DNA of 43,573 nucleotides from Lachnospiraceae bacterium (lineage in GTDB: Bacteria > Bacillota > Clostridia > Lachnospirales > Lachnospiraceae). Positions within the stretch are counted from its first letter, which is position 1. The number at the start of each line of letters is the position of its first letter. The translations under genes were made by a program, and so were the position numbers. Shown here one piece after another: positions 17,019 through 24,974 of the stretch. The notes under the pieces were generated by a model. That model was not told the origin of the DNA, searched no databases, and saw nothing but the letters and a program-made list of their open reading frames with translations. Location of the stretch: assembly GCA_017441265.1 (NCBI GenBank), contig JAFRYE010000009.1, positions 1 to 43,573 of the forward strand, in the 5' to 3' direction.

Positions 17019-18212
17019 ATGAAAAAACCTTTCGCCGCAGCCATTGTGCTGCTCCTGTCACTGGCTCTTTCTGCCTGCACTCCCGACAACTCCGGCGAGA
17101 AGCCGACGGAGACGCCGACGGCCACGGAAACGCCCGCGCCTACGGAAAATCCGACGGCCACGGCGGCACCCGCACCGACGGAAACGCCCACCCCGACCCT
17201 AAGCCCGACGCCGACGCTGACGCCAACACCGATCGGAACACCGACACCCACGCCTTTTACGGAGCCTCCGATTACCGAAGGCAGTCTCAAAAACACCGGC
17301 TGTCATCCGATCACCCTCAGCGGAAACCGGGACGACCACGTCATCACCGACCGTTACTGTTTCATCGAAGGCGAAAAATTCTTCCTCCTTCTGGACAAGG
17401 ATGTCGACCTTCCCGGTGACTTCGCGGACAACATCGCGCTCATTATGGACACTCTCGAATCCCTGACCGGTCTTCGTTTTGACGCTTCCCGGGAACTGGA
17501 GTCCAGCAACCTCGATCAGTTCGCCGGCGAAGATCCGTGGGACGCACTGCAATACGGCACGAAAGTTCCCATTTACATTTTGGTCGACCGGAACGATGAG
17601 CATTTCGGTACCGGGGCAAATGCCGGCCGCGCCACGATATACGATTTCCGTCTGTTCAGCGACGCCGTCTGGAATTCCGTTCCCTCTTACCGCGATAACC
17701 CGGAACGGCGAAACGACTTCGTGGAATACCTCGACATCGCGCACGAACTCACCCATGTCCTCACCCTGCGAAGCACGCAGATGACGGATATCATGACGGA
17801 GGGAAGCGCCGAATACTATTCGGAGAAAGCCCTGGGCGTCCTTTCGGACAAGGTGGAGGAGTTCCGGACAGTTCTGGCTGCCCCTCACATTGTCGGGTCA
17901 GTCGAGAAGAAGATAACCGCAGACACTGCGGAAGACATTTTCCTTACGGATTATACCGACATAAGTTTCGCCGACCGCGGCGAGCAGTACGTTGTGGGCC
18001 ATCTTCTCTGCCGATTCCTCAACGACACCTACGGTCCGTCGTTCCTGAGCGACTATATCAAAGTCCTCCGAGCCGCAGGATATAGAGTTGACGCGTACAT
18101 CCTTCCGATGTCCGAGAAGGATTACCGCCGCAAGACCGATGCCATGAAGGAAGTCTTCGGCGACGACGTCTTCGTCCGTTTCGGAAAATGGTTTTCGGAA
18201 GGCGCCCACTGA
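17019..18212 (+). CDS. Lipoprotein with HELTH zinc-peptidase motif, unknown family
   Basis: This is a 397-residue lipoprotein with signal peptide MKKPFAAAIVLLLSLALSAC and a Thr/Pro-rich linker of about 60 residues (TETPTATETP type). A globular domain carries HELTHVLTLR followed about 20 residues later by MTEGSAEYYSE. HExxH plus a downstream Glu in a helix is the gluzincin arrangement, so a secreted zinc endopeptidase is likely. I do not recognise the family. The ATG at 17019 has GGGGGA upstream; an in-frame TTG at 17004 is less likely. It follows the carboxypeptidase gene by 48 bases. Confidence 0.78.
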   Translation: MKKPFAAAIVLLLSLALSACTPDNSGEKPTETPTATETPAPTENPTATAAPAPTETPTPTLSPTPTLTPTPIGTPTPTPFTEPPITEGSLKNTGCHPITLSGNRDDHVITDRYCFIEGEKFFLLLDKDVDLPGDFADNIALIMDTLESLTGLRFDASRELESSNLDQFAGEDPWDALQYGTKVPIYILVDRNDEHFGTGANAGRATIYDFRLFSDAVWNSVPSYRDNPERRNDFVEYLDIAHELTHVLTLRSTQMTDIMTEGSAEYYSEKALGVLSDKVEEFRTVLAAPHIVGSVEKKITADTAEDIFLTDYTDISFADRGEQYVVGHLLCRFLNDTYGPSFLSDYIKVLRAAGYRVDAYILPMSEKDYRRKTDAMKEVFGDDVFVRFGKWFSEGAH

Positions 18213-18256
18213 TCAATCGGGGCATTTTCCGATGTGTTTGCGACGAAAGTAGATCC

Positions 18257-18627
18257 CATGTTACATCCTGCTCTCTAACGGCTCTCGATCACGGTTTTCG
18301 CGGCTTTCGCCGTTACCGGCGCAGTTGCCCTGCTCTTCTGCCTGCGATGTATCCCGATGAAAATTCGGGAGTTCCGGGATATCGGGAAGGACTCCCTCGA
18401 TCAGGGGCTCGGAGCTCTCGGCGATCCTCGTTAACGGCGTTCTGTTCTTTGCAGTCTCTCCGTTGGGCAATAATTTCGACAACGCTACCGATGCCCGCGT
18501 CGAAAGGGAAATGCTCCTATGCTTCGCGATATTCTTTATCTCCGCAATCTGCGCAGTCATCGCGCTGATCATCTCCTATCGTGGAAAACGATACGAATTA
18601 AAAAAGTATCGGCCTGTCATCCTGTGA
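18257..18627 (+). pseudogene. Remains of a small two-helix membrane protein gene
   Basis: Two plus-strand frames read like one broken protein. From 18288 one frame gives ITVFAAFAVTGAVALLFCLR, then KIREFRDIGKDSLDQGLGALG, and then hits a stop. One base over, from 18421, the next frame continues AILVNGVLFFAVSPLGNNFD and a membrane helix EMLLCFAIFFISAICAVIAL (18511 on), ending with TGA at 18625. A possible start ATG at 18257 is separated by a TAA. At least one frameshift and one nonsense change would be needed to restore it. The family is not recognised. Confidence 0.5.
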
Positions 18628-18643
18628 CAGGCCGCTGCTTTTT
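18602..18643. terminator. Bidirectional terminator
   Basis: A perfect 10-bp stem CGGCCTGTCA / TGACAGGCCG (loop TCCTG) has a T run on each strand: CTTTTT to the right, and ACTTTTTT on the minus strand. It serves both the broken gene on the left and the FAD dehydrogenase gene on the right, and contains the TGA of the broken gene. Confidence 0.88.
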
Positions 18644-18690
18644 ATGCCTTTATCATTGTCTTGTTCCGAACTTGCCGGATCCCGCCGATA

Positions 18691-20076
18691 TTACACCAGT
18701 TTCCGTCCCATGAGCACGCCCATGGAGGATGCCATCATAAGGCCTCTCGTCCAGCCGGACGAGTCGCCCAGGCAATAGAGACCGGCCACGTTGGTCGAGA
18801 GATCCGGCTCCATTTTGACTTTGTTGCTGTAGAACTTGAGTTCCGGCGAATAGAGAAGCGTCTCGTAGCTGGCGAAGCCGGGCACGACTTTGTCCACCGC
18901 CTGAATGAAGTTGATGATGTTGGTCATCGCACGGTACGGCATGGCGGCCGTGATGTCACCGGCCACGGCGTCAGGCAGCGTCGGACGGACGTTGGACTGT
19001 GCGAGTTCCTTCGCCCAGGTGCGCTTACCGGAAAGGATATCGCCGTAGCGCTGCACGAGGATCTGACCGTTGGCGAGCATGTTGGTGAGCTCGCCGACTT
19101 TCTGTGCATACTCGATCGGTTTGTTGAACGGCACCGAAAAATTGTGGGAGCACAGGATCGAGAGATTCGTGTTGTTGCTCTTGAGCTCCTTGTAGGAATG
19201 GCCGTTGACAACCGCGAGGTTGTTGTCGTAATTTTCCTGCGAGACGAAACCGCCGGGATTCTGACAGAAGGTCCGCACCTTGTTTTTGAACGGTGCGGGA
19301 TAGCCGACCAGCTTGGATTCGTAGAGAACGCTGTTCACTTCCTCCATGATCTCGTTGCGGACCTCGACGCGAACGCCGATGTCGACGGTGCCGGGTTTGT
19401 GCGCGATGTCATAGCGCGAGCATAGTTTTTCGAGCCACTCCGCGCCGCGACGCCCGGTTGCGACAACCACGCTGTCGGCCTCGTATTCGGTGCGTCCGCC
19501 GGGCAGGTTGATCACAACGCCCTTGCACACGCCCTCCGTGATGATGAGGTCCTCACAGCTGCAGCCGAAGATCATTTCCACACCGTGTTCCTGCAGAAAA
19601 TGCTCCAGTTTCTTATACAGTTCCTGCGCCTTCTCCGTTCCGAGATGGCGGATCGGACAATCCACGAGCTTCAGGCCGGCCTGGATTGCGCGGCGCCGGA
19701 TTTCCTTCACCTTCTCGGGTTCGCTGATGCCCTCCACGTGCGTATCCGCGCCGAATGCGAGGTACACGGAGTCCGTGTAATCGATGAGCGCCTGTGCGGC
19801 GTCCGCGCCGATCAGCTCGGGGAAGTCGCCGCCAACCTCATAGCTCAGGGATAATTTTCCGTCGGAAAATGCCCCCGCGCCCGAGAAGCCGGTGGTGATA
19901 TTACAGGGCTTGCACCCCACGCAATGCCCGATCTTTGCCTTCGGACAGCTTCGTTTTTCGATGGGCTGTCCCTTCTCGATCATCAATATTTTCTTCTTCG
20001 AACCGCGGGTGATCATCTCATACGCGGTGAAGATACCCGCCGGCCCTGCGCCGACGATCACAACATCATATTTCAT
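18691..20076 (-). CDS. FAD-dependent dehydrogenase (COG2509-like)
   Basis: This 461-residue cytosolic flavoprotein begins MKYDVVIVGAGPAGIFTAYEM, the dinucleotide-binding GxGxxG fold. It has an early Cys cluster (CPKAKIGHCVGCKPC), GFSGAGAFSDGKLSLS, ATGRRGAEWL, and a C-terminal FAD motif GLYCLGDSSGWTRGLMMASSMG. These fit the widespread uncharacterised FAD-dependent dehydrogenase group COG2509; the substrate is unknown. GAGGGG precedes the ATG. It is a single gene between the two-way terminator and a large palindrome. Confidence 0.87.
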   Translation of the reverse strand: MKYDVVIVGAGPAGIFTAYEMITRGSKKKILMIEKGQPIEKRSCPKAKIGHCVGCKPCNITTGFSGAGAFSDGKLSLSYEVGGDFPELIGADAAQALIDYTDSVYLAFGADTHVEGISEPEKVKEIRRRAIQAGLKLVDCPIRHLGTEKAQELYKKLEHFLQEHGVEMIFGCSCEDLIITEGVCKGVVINLPGGRTEYEADSVVVATGRRGAEWLEKLCSRYDIAHKPGTVDIGVRVEVRNEIMEEVNSVLYESKLVGYPAPFKNKVRTFCQNPGGFVSQENYDNNLAVVNGHSYKELKSNNTNLSILCSHNFSVPFNKPIEYAQKVGELTNMLANGQILVQRYGDILSGKRTWAKELAQSNVRPTLPDAVAGDITAAMPYRAMTNIINFIQAVDKVVPGFASYETLLYSPELKFYSNKVKMEPDLSTNVAGLYCLGDSSGWTRGLMMASSMGVLMGRKLV

Positions 20077-20098
20077 AGTAAACCCCTCATTCAGTCAC

Positions 20099-20336
20099 GG
20101 CGTGTGCGCCACTGACGGACGTCATGCAAGACGGTCGTCGGACGGCTCCAGGCGACTCGGCCTTCCCGGCGCTCTCATGGACGGACCGTTTCTGCGGAAC
20201 TCGCTGCGCTCAAACAGTCCTCGAAACGGTCCATTCGAGCTTGCGAAGGCTGAGTCGCCTTCGCGAAGAGCGCTGCTCTCCGCGAATATCGCATGTCCTC
20301 CGACCGTTCTTGCATGACGCCCTCAGCGCATACGCC
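20099..20336. repeat. 238-bp imperfect palindromic intergenic element
   Basis: The stretch between malQ and the FAD dehydrogenase gene folds on itself. Outer arms GGCGTGTGCGC...GTCATGCAAGACGGTCG (20099-20137) match the reverse complement of 20300-20336 with a few mismatches and one bulge. AGGCGACTCGGCCTTC (20150-20165) matches 20245-20260, and GGACCGTTTC (20183-20192) matches 20223-20232, leaving a 30-base loop. No coding frame fits. It looks like a mobile or dispersed palindromic unit or a structured RNA. Confidence 0.7.
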
Positions 20337-20401
20337 TGCCTGAAATCGTCGTGACAATAATTCCAATTCTTATTCTTTCGTCTTGGCCATAATACCGATG
20401 C

Positions 20402-21943
20402 TTACTTCGTTTCCGTTGTTTTTGTTGTCGAGGCACGTCCGAACATGTCGCAAACCCACGCGTAATAGCCGGTGTCGATCTTGCGAAGCTCGCCGGGCAG
20501 CAGTCTCCACTGCCAGTTGGACCCAAGCGTCGACGGATGGTTGATCCGAGCCGAGTTGTCCAGATGCAGAAGGTCCTGTATCTGGATGATCACGGTGTCT
20601 GCAACGCTCTCGTAGAGGCGCCGGATCATCTGGTCGTGCAGCTCCTCGCGCTTCAGGATGCCGAAATAGCCCATCATCCAGTTGATCTGCCACTCGGGGC
20701 AGCCGGCAAGGAAGCCGGCAAGCGTCTCGTTGTCGTGCGTACCGATGTAGGCTACGCAGTTCGGTGTCGTATAGTTGTGCGGCAGGTAGGGATTGGTCGA
20801 GTCCCCGCCGACACCGAATTCGATTACCTTCATGCCGGGATAACCGCATGCGGCGATCAGGTCCTTCACGGGCTTCGTGAGCACGCCGAGGTCCTCGGCG
20901 ATGATCTTCGCTCCCTTGGCGGCTTCATCGATGATATCGGTGAGCTTTCTGCCCGGGCCTTTGAGCCATTTTCCGCCCTTTGCGGTCTTGCACTTCGCCG
21001 GGATGGACCAGTAGTTGACAATACCGATAAAATGGTCGATGCGGATCACGTCGAATAGCTCCGCATTGGCCTTCATGCGCTCGCGCCACCACTTGAAATT
21101 CTTCGCCTCCATGACATCCCAGCGGTACAGCGGGTTGCCCCAGCGCTGTCCCTCGTCGGAAAATGCATCCGGCGGCACTCCGGCGATGTTCGTCGCATTG
21201 CGGTCGATATCGAGCTCAAAGAGCTCGCTGTGCGCCCAGGTGTCGGCGCTGTCCATCGCCACATACAGCGGGATGTCGCCGATGATCTCAACGCCGTTTT
21301 CCGCTGCGTAGGCGCGGATCGCGTGCCATTGTTCGAAAAATGTGAACTGCATGAACTCCTGGAATGCCACCTCGTCGGCCAGACGTTCCTCCGCCTCGGC
21401 AAGAGCCGCCTTCTTATGCAGTTTCAGGTCATGATCGCTCCACTCCTGCCAGGGCTTAAAGCCCTCACTCTCCTTGATTGCCATGAAGAGCGCATAGTCG
21501 CGAAGCCAGAAATCCGCCTTTTTCGCAAATGCGGCAAACTCCGGGGTCTCGCGGAAGTTGCTTCTCTCAAACGCCTTGCGGAGCACCGTGAAACGGCTTC
21601 CGAACTGCGCGCCGTAATCAACGTAGCGCGGCTCCGTTCCGAAGTATCCCTGCCGGATCTCATCGACTGTGAGGAGCCCCTGCTCCACCAGAAGGTCCAG
21701 ATCGATGAAATACGGATTTCCGGCGAAGGCCGAGTACGACTGGTACGGGCTGTCGCCGTAACCGGTAGGTCCCACCGGGAGCACCTGCCAATAGCGATGC
21801 TTCATCGTTCCTAAGAAGTCGACGAAGTCCTTTGCCGCCTTTCCGAGAGTTCCGATCCCGTAAGGGCTCGGCAGTGAAAATACCGGCATTAAAATGCCGG
21901 CACTTCTCACCTGTTGTTCAGTTTCTTTCGCTTTCTTACTCAT
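20402..21943 (-). CDS. malQ: 4-alpha-glucanotransferase (amylomaltase)
   Basis: This GH77 enzyme (513 residues) disproportionates maltodextrins and glycogen-type glucans in the cytosol. The family signatures are SAGILMPVFSLPSPYGIGTLG, PPDAFSDEGQRWGNP, the nucleophile region VIRIDHFIG, the acid/base region IIAEDLG and GTHDNET. The start ATG overlaps the end of the ABC ATPase gene by 8 bases, with GAGGAC in front. This ties it to that operon even though the functions look unrelated. Confidence 0.96.
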   Translation of the reverse strand: MSKKAKETEQQVRSAGILMPVFSLPSPYGIGTLGKAAKDFVDFLGTMKHRYWQVLPVGPTGYGDSPYQSYSAFAGNPYFIDLDLLVEQGLLTVDEIRQGYFGTEPRYVDYGAQFGSRFTVLRKAFERSNFRETPEFAAFAKKADFWLRDYALFMAIKESEGFKPWQEWSDHDLKLHKKAALAEAEERLADEVAFQEFMQFTFFEQWHAIRAYAAENGVEIIGDIPLYVAMDSADTWAHSELFELDIDRNATNIAGVPPDAFSDEGQRWGNPLYRWDVMEAKNFKWWRERMKANAELFDVIRIDHFIGIVNYWSIPAKCKTAKGGKWLKGPGRKLTDIIDEAAKGAKIIAEDLGVLTKPVKDLIAACGYPGMKVIEFGVGGDSTNPYLPHNYTTPNCVAYIGTHDNETLAGFLAGCPEWQINWMMGYFGILKREELHDQMIRRLYESVADTVIIQIQDLLHLDNSARINHPSTLGSNWQWRLLPGELRKIDTGYYAWVCDMFGRASTTKTTETK

Positions 21944-22862
21944 AATCGTCGTCCTCGCTCGTCGAACGGGATGCGGCTCTGCGCACGCTGCCGGCAGCTA
22001 TCTTGACGTCATCGTCCTCAGCTTCCTCGGCATCCTCCTCGTCCTCGTCGCTTTCCGCCTCATCCGCGTCGGCTTTGCGGCCGAACCAGCGTCTCGGCTT
22101 CTTCAGGACTTCTTCCTCCTCTTCATCGTCTTCATCCTCATCGGACTCGTCATCCTCTTCCTCTTCTTCGTCCTCTTCTTCCTCTTCCTCCTCCGGCTCC
22201 TCCTTGACTGCCGTTGAAGCAATCGGGATCAGACGCTGGCAGTGGTTCGCCACGCGGCGCGAATGTGTCAGGACGATAATGGTAAAACCGTTGCTGTTCA
22301 AGATCTCGACCAGATCCATGAAGCGGTCGACATCCGCCGACTGCAGGTTGGCCGTGGGCTCATCGAGGATCAAATACTTCGGGCGGAGCATTAATGCCCG
22401 GGCAAGACAAACCTTCTGCACGTCGATATCCTCGAGGTCAGCGGGATAGTATTTTCCTTTGCCTCGCAGACCCACCGCACGGAGAACCTCCTTGGCGCGG
22501 CGCATCTTCGCCTTGGCCATCTTGAAGGTGTGATCCATCGGAGCCATCAGATTTTCGTATACGGTCATGTCGCCGATCAGCAGCGAATCTTTCGTGACAA
22601 CGCCGACGCGCTTCGTGCGAAGGATCGACCGCTGGAACGGGTTCCAGTAATGAATCTTGTGTCCGTCCACGATGATGGAACCGCTGTCCGGTCGAAGCAG
22701 ACCGATCAGCATGCTCATCAACGTGCTCTTGCCGCTGCCCTTCTTTCCGACGACAGCAACAATCTCGCCTTCCGAAACCTTCATCGAAAAGCTGCGCACG
22801 ACGCGGCGGCGGTGTCCGCCGATGCCGAATGCTTTATTAAGTCGTTTTACTTCAAAAGCCAT
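21936..22862 (-). CDS. Divergent ABC ATPase with acidic C-terminal tail
   Basis: The first ~210 of 308 residues form an ABC ATPase of the FtsE/LolD/MacB class. Walker A is GKKGSGKST, Walker B is YLILDEP, and the switch His is in VLTHS. Two canonical elements are missing. The Q-loop reads VVTKDSLL (Lys for Gln), and the signature LSGGQ is replaced by LEDIDVQ. The last ~90 residues are a low-complexity tail of Glu/Asp runs broken by a basic patch (KKPRRWFGRK). The permease gene lies 35 bases upstream in the same direction, so they form one exporter or a mechanotransmission-type complex. Catalysis may be weak or regulated. Confidence 0.85.
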   Translation of the reverse strand: MAFEVKRLNKAFGIGGHRRRVVRSFSMKVSEGEIVAVVGKKGSGKSTLMSMLIGLLRPDSGSIIVDGHKIHYWNPFQRSILRTKRVGVVTKDSLLIGDMTVYENLMAPMDHTFKMAKAKMRRAKEVLRAVGLRGKGKYYPADLEDIDVQKVCLARALMLRPKYLILDEPTANLQSADVDRFMDLVEILNSNGFTIIVLTHSRRVANHCQRLIPIASTAVKEEPEEEEEEEDEEEEEDDESDEDEDDEEEEEVLKKPRRWFGRKADADEAESDEDEEDAEEAEDDDVKIAAGSVRRAASRSTSEDDDYE

Positions 22863-22897
22863 AAACCGTTTCCTCCCACGCTTGCCGCGCCGTCAAA

Positions 22898-24748
22898 TTA
22901 TCTGCGGAATCCCTTGGCAAAATCCCGAATGGCGATCAGCACCAGACTGACTGCGAACGGAATCACGACAATGCGAAGATTCTTCGAAAGAATCGGCGCG
23001 ATCGCGACCGTACCGAGTCCCAGCAGTTTGCATACCGCCCACGACAGCACGAAGGCCAGTCCGCAGGAAAATGCATACAGCACAGCGGCTTCAAAGACGA
23101 ACAGCAGCATGAGCTCAAACTTGGTATCGCCCGTCAGGATGAGCATCGTGTAGTAATCCGAGCCTTTGTACATCTTGTGAAGCAGATATGCCAAAAGCAA
23201 AATGATGCATACAATATATCCGATGGAATCGATCTTCACGAGTTTCTTCGGGATCTCGCGGATCTTATCGCGGTAGATCACGCTGTTCGGCTCGTCCGCC
23301 TCCTTGACCACATACGAGGATGTGCGCTCAAGCTTCGGATTGTCCTTCTTGTAGTTCTCCCAAGCCTCATCGATGATCGCTGCGATGCTTCTCTGCGCCT
23401 CATCGGCGGTGTACTTCGTCGTGAACGAGCAACTGTTCTTCTTGACCAGCATGCGGAAGAGAAGCATACGGTTGGCCGGCGTAAGCTCACCGCTCTCGCC
23501 CTCACCGTCCTTTGTGTCTTTTCCGTCCTTGCCGCTGTCGCTCGTGTTGGTCGAAGCAGGATCCTCTTTCTTCTCCACCTGGCGAAGGGAAATTACCAGA
23601 TAGTCGTCCAGATTATATTTCTGACCGTGCAGAGTGAGCGTCTCGCCCTCCGGAATAAATGCTATACAAACCAGATCAAACAGGTCTTTGCGATAGAGTG
23701 ATGTCGCTTTGGTGTTCTGTCCGCGTACCCATTCGCCCTCTTTCTCGTAGTTGGCGCCCGCCACCGTGATGAAGGAATTCTCTCTCGTGGGTTTGCGGTC
23801 CTTCAGGTTGCGGAGCCACTCCGGAGCAGTCTCGTCGAACTCGGCCAGATCCTCCTCGGAAATCCAGAGACATTTTGCGGCTTGGTACTTCGAACCGCCC
23901 TGCTCGATCGTCGCTTTTCTTGCTTCCTCATCCTTGTTGTCACCGTAGATCGAATTCCCCGGGATATAGACGGAGTCACTGTTCGTCACCCCGGGCTCCC
24001 CTTCGAAATCGCCGGCGTACATCTGGGCGATGTCAAGCAAAGGACACAGGAAATAATAATTCAGGTTGACAACCTTCCCGCCGATGGTGATCGTGGCGTT
24101 CGGATTCAGGAAACCGATGATCCTCGCCTTGACGGGGATCTTCTGGACGAGGATGTCGATCACGTCGTCCACTTTGTATTTGCCGTTGTTCATACCGGCG
24201 CCGAGCACGACGTCGATGGTGTCAAGATAATTGCTGTCGCTGCTCGCGAAGAGCCGGTCGGCTGCAGCGCCGAAGTCGCTGTCGCTGTTCAGCTTCAGAA
24301 GAACGTCCTCGGAAACCCAGGCCGACTGCACCTTGGCATACTCGCTCTTCTCGATCGAGACCTTCTTGTTCGCCTCAAACTTGTCCGTGCCGAAGCCGAT
24401 AACCGCCTCGTCCGGTCCGTTGTACTTTCTGACGTAAAGGTCATCGAGGAATGCTTCCTCGTAGGTCATCCAGGACACGTGACGAAGGGACTGGTTGATG
24501 GTCATCTCCGCCTGGATGTCGACCTCCTTCGCCGTCGAGATGCCCTCATAGCTGCCCTCGATGTGGAAGGTGTTCTCCTTCGTCGACTCGACACCGTAAT
24601 CGCTCGGGAATGACTTCTTCAGCGTATTCTCCAAACTCTCGCGAAACAAATATACTGCCGAAATCAGACCCATGATCACCATCAGGATGAACAGGATATG
24701 CTTCCGCAGCCCCATAGAATACTTGAGTTCTTTCCAAAATCTCAGCAT
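22898..24748 (-). CDS. MacB/FtsX-like ABC permease with large outside domain
   Basis: The 616 residues have one N-terminal membrane helix (about 16-34, HILFILMVIMGLISAVYLF) and a very large extracytoplasmic region (about 35-490). Three C-terminal helices follow (IGYIVCIILLLAYLLH; LMLLFVFEAAVLYAFSCGLAF; IVVIPFAVSLVLIAI). This is the 1+3 topology of MacB/FtsX proteins, though the outside region is much longer than in FtsX and not recognised. A Ser/Thr/Gly/Asp-rich low-complexity stretch (DPASTNTSDSGKDGKD) lies within it. The start at 24748 has GAGGT upstream; an open frame to 24811 is less supported. It is paired with the divergent ATPase. Confidence 0.82.
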   Translation of the reverse strand: MLRFWKELKYSMGLRKHILFILMVIMGLISAVYLFRESLENTLKKSFPSDYGVESTKENTFHIEGSYEGISTAKEVDIQAEMTINQSLRHVSWMTYEEAFLDDLYVRKYNGPDEAVIGFGTDKFEANKKVSIEKSEYAKVQSAWVSEDVLLKLNSDSDFGAAADRLFASSDSNYLDTIDVVLGAGMNNGKYKVDDVIDILVQKIPVKARIIGFLNPNATITIGGKVVNLNYYFLCPLLDIAQMYAGDFEGEPGVTNSDSVYIPGNSIYGDNKDEEARKATIEQGGSKYQAAKCLWISEEDLAEFDETAPEWLRNLKDRKPTRENSFITVAGANYEKEGEWVRGQNTKATSLYRKDLFDLVCIAFIPEGETLTLHGQKYNLDDYLVISLRQVEKKEDPASTNTSDSGKDGKDTKDGEGESGELTPANRMLLFRMLVKKNSCSFTTKYTADEAQRSIAAIIDEAWENYKKDNPKLERTSSYVVKEADEPNSVIYRDKIREIPKKLVKIDSIGYIVCIILLLAYLLHKMYKGSDYYTMLILTGDTKFELMLLFVFEAAVLYAFSCGLAFVLSWAVCKLLGLGTVAIAPILSKNLRIVVIPFAVSLVLIAIRDFAKGFRR

Positions 24749-24974
24749 AGCAACCTCACACCGCGCATTTATTCTTCCTAACGGCTCCCCCCGGAGCCGA
24801 CAATATACCACGCAAATGATAAATCAAATCCCTCAAAATATCAATGTTCCGAGGGTAATCGTAACATAAACTTAACAAATCAAAGCCGCCGCGAAGCCGT
24901 TTCCTCGGAAAATGCCCGATCCCCGCCCTCGCAGCGGCCGGAAAATCATATTTGACGCCCTTCGGCGACGGTTG

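Noticed and set aside
18261-18572. A 103-residue minus-strand gene
   Set aside because: It mirrors the plus-strand membrane-like frames, has no family pattern and no good ribosome site.
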